Below, piece after piece: positions 7,653-17,443 of a DNA stretch of 64,000 nt. The DNA comes from CALWPV01 sp045632125 (lineage in GTDB: Bacteria > Bacillota > Clostridia > Lachnospirales > Bianqueaceae). A program made the translations under genes and the position numbers. The stretch's first letter is position 1. The number at the start of each line of letters is the position of its first letter. Location: assembly GCA_045632125.1 (NCBI GenBank), contig JAZQWC010000083.1, forward strand, positions 1-64,000. The letters run 5' to 3'. The notes beneath the pieces are model-generated. The model was not told the DNA's origin. It searched no databases and worked only from the letters and a program-made list of their open reading frames with translations.

Positions 7653-9332
7653 TTATGCGTTCTGAACCGGAGGCTTATAAGAACTCTTCAATGCAACGAT
7701 GCGGTTAACAACCAATTCGCCATCTTTAGAGTCTGCCGGATCAGTGATAAAGTAACCGTTACGAACAAACTGGAAACGGGTACCCAATTCCTCTTCCAAA
7801 ACAGAAGGCTCGATCACAGCCTGATCCATAATTTTAACAGATTCAGGATTGTGTACATAGTCTTCTTTTTCTTCATCATATACGAACAAATGCTCATACA
7901 GACGTACTTTAGACTTAACACCCTTTTCAGCGCTTACCCAGTGAATCGTACCTTTCACCTTACGACCATCAGGAGCATTACCACCCTTGGTTTCCGGATC
8001 ATAAGTACAACGGATCTCTACTACATTGCCCTCTTCATCTTTAACGATTTCCTGACAGGTTACAAAATATGCACCCATCAAACGAACCTCACGACCGGGA
8101 GACATACGGAAGAACTTCTTCTCGGGCACTTCCATAAAGTCATCACGCTCGATATACAGTTCACGGGTAAAAGGAACCTGACGGCTGCCCAGTTCAGGAT
8201 TCTCAGGATTGTTATCTACGGTAAAGTATTCTACCTGACCCTCAGGATAGTTAGTAACCACAACCTTGATGGGATCCAGAACTGCCATAATACGCTTATT
8301 CTCCAGTTTCAGGTCCTCACGGATGCAGTACTCCAAATACTGATAGTCAATGGTCGAACCACGAGATTTAGAAACACCGGTGCTGGCAATAAAGTTTTTA
8401 ATTGCCTGAGGTGTGAAACCTCTCTTACGCAGACCTGCCAAGGTAGGCATACGAGGATCGTCCCAACCTTCAACAATGCCGTTTTCAACCAGAGCACGCA
8501 GTTTACGTTTACTGGTAACTACATTGGTGATCTCCATACGAGAGAACTCGATCTGACGAGGAGGATTGGGGAACAAGCCTACCTGCTCGATGAACCAATT
8601 GTATAGCGGGCGGTGATCTTCAAACTCAAAACTGCAAAGAGAGTAAGTAATTCCTTCCAAAGCATCAGACAAAGGATGAGCAAAGTCGTACATCGGGTAG
8701 ATGCACCACTTGTCACCGGTACGATGATGATGCGCGTAGGTAATACGATACATAGCAGGGTCACGCATGTTCATGTTGGGAGATGCCATATCGATCTTAG
8801 CACGCAGGATCTTCTCACCCTCTTTAAACTCACCATTTCTCATGCGCTGGAACAGATCTAAGTTCTCTTCCACACTTCTATCACGATAAGGACTATTCTT
8901 ACCGGGCTCGGTCAGAGTTCCGCGATACTCACGCATCTCTTCCTGGGTCAGATCATCTACATAAGCTACACCCTTTTTGATCAACATGATAGCGAACTCA
9001 TATAATTTTTCATAGTACTCAGATGCATAGAACAATTTGTCCCATTTAAAGCCCATCCAACGGATATCATCCATGATACCTTCTACATATTCGGTTTCTT
9101 CCTTAGAAGGATTGGTATCATCGAAACGAAGATTACATTTACCACCGTATTTTTCGGCAGTACCAAAATCTACGCAAATAGCCTTAATATGTCCAATGTG
9201 CATATAGCCATTGGGCTCGGGCGGGAAACGAGTATATACTTCTGTATTAATTCCTTTTTCCAGATCAGCATTGATCTCGCGTTCGATAAAGTTCTCCGGC
9301 TCCGGCAGAACCATCTTTAATTCTTCACTCAT
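7653..9332 (-). CDS. glnS: Glutaminyl-tRNA synthetase
   Basis: This class I aminoacyl-tRNA synthetase charges tRNA-Gln directly with glutamine in the cytoplasm. The 559-residue length is normal. The HIGH motif appears as HIGH at residues 45-48, and the KMSKS equivalent as VTSKRKL at 272-278. The anticodon-binding beta barrels fill the C-terminal third. GAGGTG lies 7 nt before the ATG. It is the third gene of a tightly packed operon, 12 bp after prfC. Presence of GlnRS suggests direct glutaminylation, although many Clostridia also carry gatCAB. Confidence 0.96.
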   Translation of the reverse strand: MSEELKMVLPEPENFIEREINADLEKGINTEVYTRFPPEPNGYMHIGHIKAICVDFGTAEKYGGKCNLRFDDTNPSKEETEYVEGIMDDIRWMGFKWDKLFYASEYYEKLYEFAIMLIKKGVAYVDDLTQEEMREYRGTLTEPGKNSPYRDRSVEENLDLFQRMRNGEFKEGEKILRAKIDMASPNMNMRDPAMYRITYAHHHRTGDKWCIYPMYDFAHPLSDALEGITYSLCSFEFEDHRPLYNWFIEQVGLFPNPPRQIEFSRMEITNVVTSKRKLRALVENGIVEGWDDPRMPTLAGLRKRGFTPQAIKNFIASTGVSKSRGSTIDYQYLEYCIREDLKLENKRIMAVLDPIKVVVTNYPEGQVEYFTVDNNPENPELGSRQVPFTRELYIERDDFMEVPEKKFFRMSPGREVRLMGAYFVTCQEIVKDEEGNVVEIRCTYDPETKGGNAPDGRKVKGTIHWVSAEKGVKSKVRLYEHLFVYDEEKEDYVHNPESVKIMDQAVIEPSVLEEELGTRFQFVRNGYFITDPADSKDGELVVNRIVALKSSYKPPVQNA

Positions 9333-9344
9333 AAAAGCACCTCT

Positions 9345-10955
9345 TTATTTATTGAATTCCAACAACTTCAATCCTTCATTACGCTGCAGTGCCCAATCAA
9401 TATTCCATTCATCAGCAAACAACAGCAAATAGTTACCCTTCAGATCCTGCACGATCTTAGTGTCGGATGTCAAAGTCAATGTGGTGGGATCCAGTTCTTT
9501 GTTCTCGATCCAACGAATATGCTCATAAGGAAGCATCTCCATACGAATCTCAATATTATATTCATTATTTAAACGATATTTCAATACGTCAAACTGCAGT
9601 GTACCAACTACGCCTACAATTACCTCTTCCATACCTTTACCGGGCTCCTGGAAGATCTGAATTGCACCTTCCTGTGCAATCTGAGTGGTACCCTTAATGA
9701 ACTGCTTACGTTTCAACGTATCCACCTGTCGCAAGCGGCAAAAATGCTCGGGTGCAAAGGTGGGAATACCCTGATACTCCACGATCTTACGGCTGTCACA
9801 CAGGGTGTCGCCAATAGAGAAGATACCGGGATCAAATACGCTGATAATATCACCGGCCCACGCTTTATCCACGATGGAACGATCCTGTGCCATAAGCTGT
9901 GTGGGCTGAGAGATCTTGATCTTTTTCTTATCTTGTACATGATATACTTCCATACCTTTTTCAAAGGTACCGGAACAGATTCTCATAAAGGCCACGCGGT
10001 CACGATGCGCCTTATTCATGTTCGCCTGAATCTTGAATACAAAACCGGAAAAATGATCATCAAAGGGATCCACTACTCCTTCTTTACTTTCACGAGGAAG
10101 CGGAGATGTGGTCATCTGCAAAAAGTCACGCAGGAAAGGCTCTACACCAAAGTTAGTCAACGCAGATCCAAAGAATACAGGGGACAGTTCTCCACGAGTT
10201 ACCAGATCCATATCTAATTCCTGACCAGCGCCGTCCAACAGTTCAATTTCTTCAAGGAGCTGGTTTAGCGGACCCTCACCAATTTCATTTTTCAAATTCG
10301 GATCGTCCAGTTCCATCTTGATGGCATCCACTTCTTTACGACCGCCATCTACCGTAACGAATTTAACTAATTCATTTCTCTGACGATCATATACGCCTTG
10401 GAATTCCTTACCGGAGCCAATAGGCCAGTTAATGGGACAAGTTTCAATACCAAGCTCGGTCTCGATCTCACCCATAAGTTCGAAAGTACCCTTTGCTTCA
10501 CGGTCCATCTTGTTCACAAAAGTGAAGATCGGAATACCGCGCATACGACAAACTTTAAACAGCTTACGAGTTTGAGCTTCTACACCCTTTGAACCATCGA
10601 TTACCATGACAGCTGAATCAGCTGCCATCAGGGTACGATACGTATCCTCAGAGAAGTCTTGGTGTCCGGGTGTATCCAGAATATTGATACAATAGTCATT
10701 ATAACGAAACTGCATTACAGAAGAGGTAACAGAAATACCACGCTGCTTTTCGATTTCCATCCAGTCGGAAACCGCATGACGCATGTTCTTTTTACCTTTT
10801 ACCATACCTGCCTCGGCAATAGCGCCTCCGTATAACAGTAATTTTTCAGTCAGTGTTGTTTTACCGGCGTCGGGGTGAGAAATGATCGCAAATGTGCGGC
10901 GCTTCTCAATCTCCTCGCGGTCGGTTTTAGACACAATTTCTGCCATGTATTTCAA
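9345..10955 (-). CDS. prfC: Peptide chain release factor 3
   Basis: This translational GTPase recycles RF1/RF2 from the ribosome after peptide release. The 536 residues have the P-loop SHPDAGKTTLTEK near residues 26-38, the G3 motif DTPGHQDF, and the G4 motif NKMDRE. The RF3 pattern HAVSDWMEIEKQRGISVTSSVMQF separates it from EF-G and TypA. It sits 17 bp after ychF and 12 bp before glnS, which supports a translation operon. The C terminus (FADEWNIDWALQRNEGLKLLEFN) is intact. Confidence 0.96.
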   Translation of the reverse strand: MKYMAEIVSKTDREEIEKRRTFAIISHPDAGKTTLTEKLLLYGGAIAEAGMVKGKKNMRHAVSDWMEIEKQRGISVTSSVMQFRYNDYCINILDTPGHQDFSEDTYRTLMAADSAVMVIDGSKGVEAQTRKLFKVCRMRGIPIFTFVNKMDREAKGTFELMGEIETELGIETCPINWPIGSGKEFQGVYDRQRNELVKFVTVDGGRKEVDAIKMELDDPNLKNEIGEGPLNQLLEEIELLDGAGQELDMDLVTRGELSPVFFGSALTNFGVEPFLRDFLQMTTSPLPRESKEGVVDPFDDHFSGFVFKIQANMNKAHRDRVAFMRICSGTFEKGMEVYHVQDKKKIKISQPTQLMAQDRSIVDKAWAGDIISVFDPGIFSIGDTLCDSRKIVEYQGIPTFAPEHFCRLRQVDTLKRKQFIKGTTQIAQEGAIQIFQEPGKGMEEVIVGVVGTLQFDVLKYRLNNEYNIEIRMEMLPYEHIRWIENKELDPTTLTLTSDTKIVQDLKGNYLLLFADEWNIDWALQRNEGLKLLEFNK

Positions 10956-10972
10956 ATTCCTTCCTTAACTTA

Positions 10973-12070
10973 TTAAACATTGAAACGGAACAATACAACG
11001 TCGCCGTCTTTCATTTCATATTCTTTTCCTTCAGAACGTACCAAACCTTTTTCTTTAGCAGCAGTGTAGGAACCGCAGGCGATCAAATCGTCGTAAGCAA
11101 CTACTTCTGCACGAATAAAGCCGCGCTCAAAGTCAGAGTGGATCTTGCCGGCAGCCTGAGGTGCCAAAGTACCACGTTCGATGGTCCATGCACGACTCTC
11201 GGTGGGGCCGGCAGTCAAATAGCTGATCAAGCCAAGCAATTCATAGCTGGCTGCAATCAAACGATCCAAACCTGCGCTGGTCAAACCAAGTTCTTCCAGG
11301 AACATTTCTTTTTCTTCTTCATCCAAAGAGGCAATTTCTTCTTCAATTTTAGCACAAACAACAAATACCTGCTCGCCCTGCTCCTTTGCATATTCACGAA
11401 CCTTGGCAACATTCTCATTATCGGCACCGTCATTTGCCAAATCTTCTTCTACTACATTTGCCGCATAGATCACAGGCTTACTGCTCAAAAGCTGGAAGCT
11501 TTCCAGCATGGCCTTTTCTTCGTCGTTCAAATCCATGTTCTTTGAACGCAGACCATCTTCCAGAGCAGCCTTTACCTTTTCGATCATATCCAATTCTGCC
11601 ACTAAGCTCTTATCTCCTTTAGCCTGCTTAGCAACCTTGGCTTTTCTGCGCTCCAGCATTTCAATATCGGAGAAGATCAATTCCAAATTGATGGTTTCAA
11701 TATCACGCAGCGGATCCACACTACCATCTACATGAATGATATCATCATCTTCAAAGCAGCGTACCACATGAACAATGGCATCAACCTCACGAATGTGAGA
11801 CAGGAACTGGTTACCCAAACCTTCACCCTTACTGGCACCACGAACCAAACCGGCAATATCTACAAATTCAATAATAGCGGGAGTTGTTTTGGCTGAATCA
11901 TACATTTTAGTCAGCACATCCAGACGTTTATCCGGTACAGCAGCCATACCCACATTAGGATCAATCGTACAGAAAGGGTAATTAGCAGCCGCTGCTGCGC
12001 CTGCTTTGGTCAAACAATTAAACAAGGTACTTTTTCCAACATTAGGAAGTCCCACGATGCCGAGCTTCAT
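10973..12070 (-). CDS. ychF: Redox-regulated ATPase YchF
   Basis: YchF/OLA1 is a P-loop ATPase of the Obg group associated with ribosomes and stress responses. The 365-residue length is typical. G1 is GLPNVGKST (residues 7-15), and the central part holds the helical insertion of the family. The C-terminal TGS domain carries the signature GFIRAEV followed by GKEYEMKDGDVVLFRFNV. It is the first gene of the leftward operon and follows a good extended -10 promoter at 12180-12207. Confidence 0.96.
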   Translation of the reverse strand: MKLGIVGLPNVGKSTLFNCLTKAGAAAAANYPFCTIDPNVGMAAVPDKRLDVLTKMYDSAKTTPAIIEFVDIAGLVRGASKGEGLGNQFLSHIREVDAIVHVVRCFEDDDIIHVDGSVDPLRDIETINLELIFSDIEMLERRKAKVAKQAKGDKSLVAELDMIEKVKAALEDGLRSKNMDLNDEEKAMLESFQLLSSKPVIYAANVVEEDLANDGADNENVAKVREYAKEQGEQVFVVCAKIEEEIASLDEEEKEMFLEELGLTSAGLDRLIAASYELLGLISYLTAGPTESRAWTIERGTLAPQAAGKIHSDFERGFIRAEVVAYDDLIACGSYTAAKEKGLVRSEGKEYEMKDGDVVLFRFNV

Positions 12071-12179
12071 ATAAGTTATCCTCCGTTTCAGTAAACTTCT
12101 AATATGATTCTTTTCTTTTTCCTCAAAAGTTTACAAATTATCTATTGGCATATTTTAAGAGTTGATGTATACTTGTACC

Positions 12180-12207
12180 ATTGTATCATAAAATATTGAA
12201 ATTTCAA
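12180..12207 (-). promoter_or_regulatory. Promoter of the ychF-prfC-glnS operon
   Basis: Minus strand: -35 TTGAAA (12202-12207), a 16-bp spacer, and -10 TACAAT (12180-12185) with an extended TGA upstream. About 110 bp of leader precede ychF. Confidence 0.72.
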
Positions 12208-12301
12208 GTTTTTCCTTTGTCTGCAAGGCCCTTCTTTTCGGTTTTTTGCGATTTTTGGTAAATATATATGAAATTTCAATTGAAAGGAAGGTATTTTTAT
12301 T

Positions 12302-13342
12302 ATGCCCGATATTTGGTTTCCCTATTTAGGAATCGAAATTTCAGATTTAAGCAAGACTGCTTTCTCAATCGGCAGCTTCAGCGTCGCCTGGTATGGTATT
12401 ATTATTGCTCTGGGTGTGCTATCCGGTCTGTTGTTGGCTCGCCATCTTGCTAAAAAGTCAGGTCAGGATCCTGAACTATATGTTGACTTTCTAATTTATG
12501 CTCTTATCTTCTCCATCATTGGTGCTCGTCTTTACTATGTTGCTTTTTCTTGGGATCAGTACGCCGGTGATTGGTCTAAGATCTTCAACCTCCGAAATGG
12601 TGGTTTGGCCATCTACGGTGGCGTAATCGGCGCCATAGCCACCGCCATTGTTTACTGTAAAATTAAGCACTATAGTCTGCTCGAACTATTGGATACTGCA
12701 ATGCCCGGTTTAATTTTGGGTCAGGCCATCGGTCGTTGGGGCAACTTCTTTAACCAAGAAGCCTTTGGCGGCTACACCGACAGTTTCTTCGCTATGCGTT
12801 TGAATACCGAAACCGCAGCCTATACCACCACCGAACTTCTGCAGCAGACCGTTACCAGCGGTGGTGTTCGATACATTCAGGTGCACCCCACCTTCCTGTA
12901 CGAATCCATGTGGTGCCTGTTTATTTTGGCTATCATGTTGTTTGTATTTAAAAAGCGCAAGTATAAAGGTATCGTTACCTGCCTTTATATGATCGGTTAC
13001 GGTATTGGCCGCGCCTTCATCGAAACCCTTCGCACCGACCAATTGTTGCTTTGGAATACCTCTGTTCCTGTATCCGTAGTTGTTTCTGCAGGTCTGGTTC
13101 TGTTTGGAGTGATCATGCTTTTGTCGCTTTCCTATAAATATAAAGTACAGCGTCAAAAGATAGAACTTGCCGATCAGAGTTTTGCTCCCGAAGCAGACGA
13201 ATCCACCAACATCTTCGATGATCTTTTGAACGCGGATGCGACCGACAATTCTGATTTTGAAGAAACTACCAAGACCGAATCCACTGCTGCTGAGCAAACC
13301 GAAACCAAGAAAAAAATCGATGACGATGATCTCTGGGCTTAA
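12302..13342 (+). CDS. lgt: Prolipoprotein diacylglyceryl transferase
   Basis: This membrane enzyme transfers diacylglyceryl from phosphatidylglycerol to the lipobox cysteine of prolipoproteins. The Lgt signature GRWGNFFNQE is present near residue 140, together with NGGLAIYGG and GIGRAFIETLR. About seven transmembrane segments fill residues 20-285. The final 45 residues form an unusually long, acidic cytoplasmic tail rich in Asp, Glu and Thr. AAAGGAAGG precedes the ATG by about 10 nt. The GerMN lipoprotein at 21175-22221 is a likely local client. Confidence 0.96.
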   Translation: MPDIWFPYLGIEISDLSKTAFSIGSFSVAWYGIIIALGVLSGLLLARHLAKKSGQDPELYVDFLIYALIFSIIGARLYYVAFSWDQYAGDWSKIFNLRNGGLAIYGGVIGAIATAIVYCKIKHYSLLELLDTAMPGLILGQAIGRWGNFFNQEAFGGYTDSFFAMRLNTETAAYTTTELLQQTVTSGGVRYIQVHPTFLYESMWCLFILAIMLFVFKKRKYKGIVTCLYMIGYGIGRAFIETLRTDQLLLWNTSVPVSVVVSAGLVLFGVIMLLSLSYKYKVQRQKIELADQSFAPEADESTNIFDDLLNADATDNSDFEETTKTESTAAEQTETKKKIDDDDLWA

Positions 13343-13375
13343 TGCCTCCTAATTGAATATTCAAAATCGAAAATA

Positions 13376-13410
13376 AAAAATCGTAGCTAAATCACTTAGC
13401 TACGATTTTT
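13376..13410. terminator. Bidirectional terminator between lgt and lepA
   Basis: A perfect 15-bp palindrome (AAAAATCGTAGCTAA, 13376-13390; complementary arm 13396-13410) with a 5-nt loop lies between convergent lgt and lepA. A and T runs on the two sides allow termination in both directions. Confidence 0.9.
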
Positions 13411-13412
13411 AT

Positions 13413-15227
13413 TTAGTTCTTTTGGTCATCAAACTTCAAAACACTCATGAAGGCTGCCTGCGGTACTTCCACATTGCCCACCTGACGCATTCTCTTCTTA
13501 CCTTCCTTCTGCTTCTCCAGCAGTTTCTTCTTACGGCTGATATCACCGCCATAACACTTGGCAAGAACGTCTTTACGCATTGCTTTAACCGTTTCACGGG
13601 CAATGACTTTACCGCCAATAGCCGCCTGAATCGGAATCTCAAACAAATGACGCGGAATTTCATCTTTCAGCTTTTCTGCAATACGGCGGCCTCTCTCATA
13701 TGCTTTACTCTCATGCACGATAAAGGAAAGAGCATCCACCATTTCTCGATTGATCAGCATATCCAGTCGAACCAGCTCCGAACGCTCATATCCAAGCAAT
13801 TCATAATCGAAAGAAGCATAACCGCGGCTTCTGGATTTTAAGGCATCAAAGAAATCGTAAATAATTTCATTCAACGGCAGATGATAACTCAGCATTGCAC
13901 GAGTATCTTCAATATATTCAATACTCTGATATACACCGCGTCGATCTTGGCACAGATCCATAATGGTTCCAATATATTCAGTGGGTACCATGATCTCTGC
14001 CTTTACAATAGGTTCTTCCATGTAATCGATCTCAGTCGGATCAGGCATGTTAGACGGATTAGACAACATGATCAATTCTCCGTCATGTTTATGCACCTTA
14101 TAAATAACACCGGGAGCAGTTGTTACCAGGTCAAGATTAAACTCACGTTCCAAACGTTCCTGAATAATCTCCATATGCAAAAGTCCAAGGAAACCACATC
14201 GGAAACCAAAGCCTAGAGCAATGGAAGTTTCAGGCTCGAAGAACAATGACGCATCATTCAGCTGCATTTTTTCCAATGCATCACGCAGATCGGGATATTT
14301 GGCACCATCGGCCGGATATAAACCACAATACACCATGGACTGTACCTGCTTATAACCGGGCAACGCTTCCTTTGCAGGATTTGCTGCATCGGTAACCGTA
14401 TCACCAACACGGGTATGACGCACCTCTTTAATGCTAGCAGTAAAATATCCTACTTCGCCAACCGAAAGTTCCTCACAGGGCATTAACGTTCCCGCACCCA
14501 TATGACCAACTTCCACCAGTTCATACTCTTTCTCACTGGCCATCATGCGCACACGCATACCGGTCCGCATAGTTCCCTCTTTAATACGGCAAAAAACAAT
14601 AACACCACGATATGAATCATACAATGAGTCAAAGATCAAAGCCTGCAGCGGAGCCTCCGGATCTCCTTCAGGAGCCGGAATCACTTCTACGATCTTCTCC
14701 AATACATCCTCAATATTCAAACCGACCTTCGCCGAAATCAAGGGAGCTTCCGATGCATCCAAACCGATCACATCTTCTACTTCCTGTTTTACGCGATCTG
14801 GCTCTGCCGCCGGCAGATCGATCTTATTGATAACAGGCAGGATTTCCAAATCATGTTCCAACGCTAAATACACATTGGCCAGAGTCTGTGCCTCCACGCC
14901 TTGCGCTGCATCAACTACCAAAATTGCACCCTCACAGGCTGCCAAGCTTCTGGATACCTCATAGTTAAAGTCAACATGACCAGGCGTATCGATCAAATTA
15001 AAAATATATTCTTCGCCATCTTTGGCGCGGTATACCAGTCGCACTGCCTGAGCTTTAATGGTAATACCTCGTTCACGCTCCAGATCCATATTATCCAGGA
15101 CCTGATTCTGCATCTCTCGCTCTGTCAACAATCCCGTTTTCTGTATAATACGGTCGGCTAGCGTCGATTTGCCGTGATCAATATGAGCAATGATACTAAA
15201 ATTACGTATCTTCTGTTGATCTGTCAA
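13413..15227 (-). CDS. lepA: Elongation factor 4 (LepA)
   Basis: This 604-residue translational GTPase acts on stalled or mistranslocated ribosomes. G1 is AHIDHGKSTLADR, G3 DTPGHVDF, and G4 NKIDLP. The LepA-specific C-terminal domain includes the ending RRIAEKLKDEIPRHLFEIPIQAAIGGKVIARETVKAMRKDV and KKLLEKQKEGKKRM. I chose the TTG start at 15227 because AGGAGG (within bases 15234-15242) lies 9 nt upstream; an ATG at 15245 would place that site inside the gene. It follows spoIIP, the same order as in Bacillus subtilis. Confidence 0.95.
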   Translation of the reverse strand: MTDQQKIRNFSIIAHIDHGKSTLADRIIQKTGLLTEREMQNQVLDNMDLERERGITIKAQAVRLVYRAKDGEEYIFNLIDTPGHVDFNYEVSRSLAACEGAILVVDAAQGVEAQTLANVYLALEHDLEILPVINKIDLPAAEPDRVKQEVEDVIGLDASEAPLISAKVGLNIEDVLEKIVEVIPAPEGDPEAPLQALIFDSLYDSYRGVIVFCRIKEGTMRTGMRVRMMASEKEYELVEVGHMGAGTLMPCEELSVGEVGYFTASIKEVRHTRVGDTVTDAANPAKEALPGYKQVQSMVYCGLYPADGAKYPDLRDALEKMQLNDASLFFEPETSIALGFGFRCGFLGLLHMEIIQERLEREFNLDLVTTAPGVIYKVHKHDGELIMLSNPSNMPDPTEIDYMEEPIVKAEIMVPTEYIGTIMDLCQDRRGVYQSIEYIEDTRAMLSYHLPLNEIIYDFFDALKSRSRGYASFDYELLGYERSELVRLDMLINREMVDALSFIVHESKAYERGRRIAEKLKDEIPRHLFEIPIQAAIGGKVIARETVKAMRKDVLAKCYGGDISRKKKLLEKQKEGKKRMRQVGNVEVPQAAFMSVLKFDDQKN

Positions 15228-15350
15228 AACCGTTAACCTCCTCATAATCTAATAAGCCTATCGGCTATTATATCATGAGAATACTGAAAAAAAAAGACTT
15301 TTTTGCGATTTCCTTTGTGATTTCCTGAATAACTTCTTCCCAATCCTCCC

Positions 15351-16496
15351 CTACTGTGTCCTCTGTAAAATTCCGACCAAAAGTTTCGCAAAAGGCTCCA
15401 TCGCAGCCATAGCCTCCTCCAAGGTATTTGTTTGAGCTCCCACCTCAAGCAGCATAGATCTGGGCAGCATATAAGTGCTATATCGCCAGCAGGATAAGTA
15501 CAACGGTCTCATAAATCCCGGATACAGCACATCTGAGGCCATCTTCATCTGGAACCCTAAAGCCAGTACTGAGTCCAGATTCTCATTTGGTAAATATTCA
15601 ATTACCTGCAGTTCTCCATTTTCATCATAACTTCGGCTCACCCCTGTTACCAGCATGACCTGTGCCACATCCTTGCCATCTACACTCGTTACTAATCGTG
15701 TATCTTCTCCCACACCATCTCGGTGCATATCGATTGCAATCTTGATCGACGGATTTTCATCCAGAACTTTTTGAATATCCTCACCCATTCTCGTATAGGC
15801 TCCATTCACACCGCCCTCATCATACACAGCTTCATGATGCAGCACATTGATTCCATACTGCTTTTCCAATATCTGTTCCAGATAGTCTCCCACATCCAAA
15901 ATTCCAAATTCTTCTTTACCTACAAACCCCTCGTGAGCATGTGTATGAAAAATCAGAACTACCGGTCCCTCCGTCCCCTTCAGTTCTTCATCTTCTAAAC
16001 TTAGATCCTTCGCCATAAAGGCTGCCCCATCGATAAACTCCGAACTCGGCTCCATCGACTCCGAGTCATAATTATACAATCGGACTGTTTTATCAAAATT
16101 CGAAATCACTGCCTGGTCATAATACCCTCTTAGCGTGGACACATCCACTCCCTGCACATCACCTTGAATCGTTACAAAAAGATCCTCCGGCAAACCCGCA
16201 AAATACTCCTCTTGAGACACCACTGGGATCACTGGGTCTACTTCATGTTCTATGATCAGTTCTAACTCTTCTTCCAATTTTTTACTTTCCGACATCTCCC
16301 ATGGCAGAGCCGCTTCGATCCACCCTTCCATCAGTTGCACTGAAACCCCCTCTTTGGTGAGCCACAGCCCCTCTTGTCCAAATGGGTAAGCGGTGTCTAC
16401 AAGAGATGTAAAAAAAGCTTCCATATTCTGATTTTCCGCTGTAGGTAAGCCTGCTACCATCATTGATAAACAAAGCATCAACCCAATCTTACGCAT
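15351..16496 (-). CDS. spoIIP: Stage II sporulation protein P (peptidoglycan hydrolase)
   Basis: SpoIIP is the amidase/endopeptidase of the DMP complex that thins septal peptidoglycan to drive engulfment. Conserved blocks IFHTHAHEGF, AIDMHRDG and MLLEVGAQTNTLEEA hold the metal-binding and catalytic residues of the SpoIIP domain in the C-terminal half of this 381-residue protein. An N-terminal hydrophobic segment (IGLMLCLSMMVAGL) is the membrane anchor or signal. It lies 43 bp after gpr, the same order as in Bacillus (gpr-spoIIP-...-lepA). The organism therefore carries core sporulation functions. Confidence 0.93.
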   Translation of the reverse strand: MRKIGLMLCLSMMVAGLPTAENQNMEAFFTSLVDTAYPFGQEGLWLTKEGVSVQLMEGWIEAALPWEMSESKKLEEELELIIEHEVDPVIPVVSQEEYFAGLPEDLFVTIQGDVQGVDVSTLRGYYDQAVISNFDKTVRLYNYDSESMEPSSEFIDGAAFMAKDLSLEDEELKGTEGPVVLIFHTHAHEGFVGKEEFGILDVGDYLEQILEKQYGINVLHHEAVYDEGGVNGAYTRMGEDIQKVLDENPSIKIAIDMHRDGVGEDTRLVTSVDGKDVAQVMLVTGVSRSYDENGELQVIEYLPNENLDSVLALGFQMKMASDVLYPGFMRPLYLSCWRYSTYMLPRSMLLEVGAQTNTLEEAMAAMEPFAKLLVGILQRTQ

Positions 16497-16539
16497 ACGT
16501 CCACCGCCTTCCTGTATATTCCATACAGAATATGCAGTT

Positions 16540-17373
16540 TCAATATAAATATGCCTTCAATTCTTCCTCCGAAAGCCTATGAAGCGCTCGATTCAAACTA
16601 CTGGCAACCATAAGACTCAGCCTTTTCATCACTAGATCCATATCTTTAGGCGTCGCATAGTACGCCTCTCGTTCTCCCTCTGCTAAGCCACTAATATCGA
16701 CTACTGTGGGCACACCAACTGCAATCACTGGAACCCCCAGTGTTTTTTGCGATAATTCACGTCTTCGATTCCCCATACCGGCCCCTGGTTGTATACCTGT
16801 ATTACAGATTTGAACCGTCGTTATCAATCTCTCCAGCGCTCCGGCTGCCAATGAATCCACAGCAATCACCACATCCGGCGACACCGCGGCCACCACCGCT
16901 TCCACAATCTCACCGGTTTCAATTCCGGTTTGGCCCATTACCCCCGGCGCCAACGCCGAAACCTCAGCCATTTTTGCCTTCCATTCCGCCGGCAATTGCG
17001 CACGCAGATGCCGAGTCACAAGAATCTGCTCTACAACTTGAGGTCCAAGTGCATCCGCCATTACCATTCGATTTCCTAACCCAATCACCAGTATTTTTCT
17101 CTTTTGTTTCAAAGGTGCAATAAACTGATTCCAAATCTGCGTCAGTCCATCAATGATTCGTTCATGAATTTCTAAATCATTTGTACGAATATGCGGGCAT
17201 TCCAAGGTTACATATAGCCCCTTAGGTCGTTTCAGTCTTTTAACGCCTTCTTCCGTTTTGATCCTCACCGTTGAAACGGTGATCTCATCTTCCTGTTGTT
17301 CCTGTTCCCATTCTGCACCATTTAACTCTCCGGCAGCATCCATACAGCTTTCAATCGGCAGATCTGTTCTCAT
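16540..17373 (-). CDS. gpr: Germination protease GPR (A25 family)
   Basis: GPR degrades small acid-soluble spore proteins at germination. The 277 residues are shorter than the roughly 370 of Bacillus GPR, but the two family catalytic aspartates are visible as D107 (in MADALGP) and D173 (in IAVDSLAA). Their 66-residue spacing is the same as D127/D193 of Bacillus megaterium GPR. The blocks NTGIQPGAGMGNRRRELSQ and LGVPVIAVGVPTVVD are also conserved. The propeptide is short and begins MRTDLPIE. A sporulation-type promoter candidate precedes it. Confidence 0.93.
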   Translation of the reverse strand: MRTDLPIESCMDAAGELNGAEWEQEQQEDEITVSTVRIKTEEGVKRLKRPKGLYVTLECPHIRTNDLEIHERIIDGLTQIWNQFIAPLKQKRKILVIGLGNRMVMADALGPQVVEQILVTRHLRAQLPAEWKAKMAEVSALAPGVMGQTGIETGEIVEAVVAAVSPDVVIAVDSLAAGALERLITTVQICNTGIQPGAGMGNRRRELSQKTLGVPVIAVGVPTVVDISGLAEGEREAYYATPKDMDLVMKRLSLMVASSLNRALHRLSEEELKAYLY

Positions 17374-17405
17374 TTTTCCGTCCTCTCTTTCCTACCTGTT
17401 ACTGT

Positions 17406-17434
17406 TATTGTCTACCTACATGCTTAAACTATAC
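17406..17434 (-). promoter_or_regulatory. Candidate sigma-F/sigma-G promoter of gpr
   Basis: Minus strand: GTATA (17430-17434), 14 bp, then GTAGACAATA (17406-17415). This resembles the forespore consensus (GYATA, about 15 bp, GGnnAnAMTA) with one mismatch in the -10 region. It lies 32 bp from the gpr start and after the rpsT terminator. gpr is a sigma-F/sigma-G gene in Bacillus, so the fit is biologically sensible; the spacing is one short. Confidence 0.45.
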
Positions 17435-17443
17435 TTTGAAACA

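Noticed and set aside
7596..8606. A 336-codon open frame on the plus strand
   Set aside because: It is antisense to glnS, whose motifs are intact, and its translation has no recognisable domain.
12710..13297. A 195-codon open frame on the minus strand inside lgt
   Set aside because: Lgt is unmistakable on the plus strand and this antisense frame has no family features.
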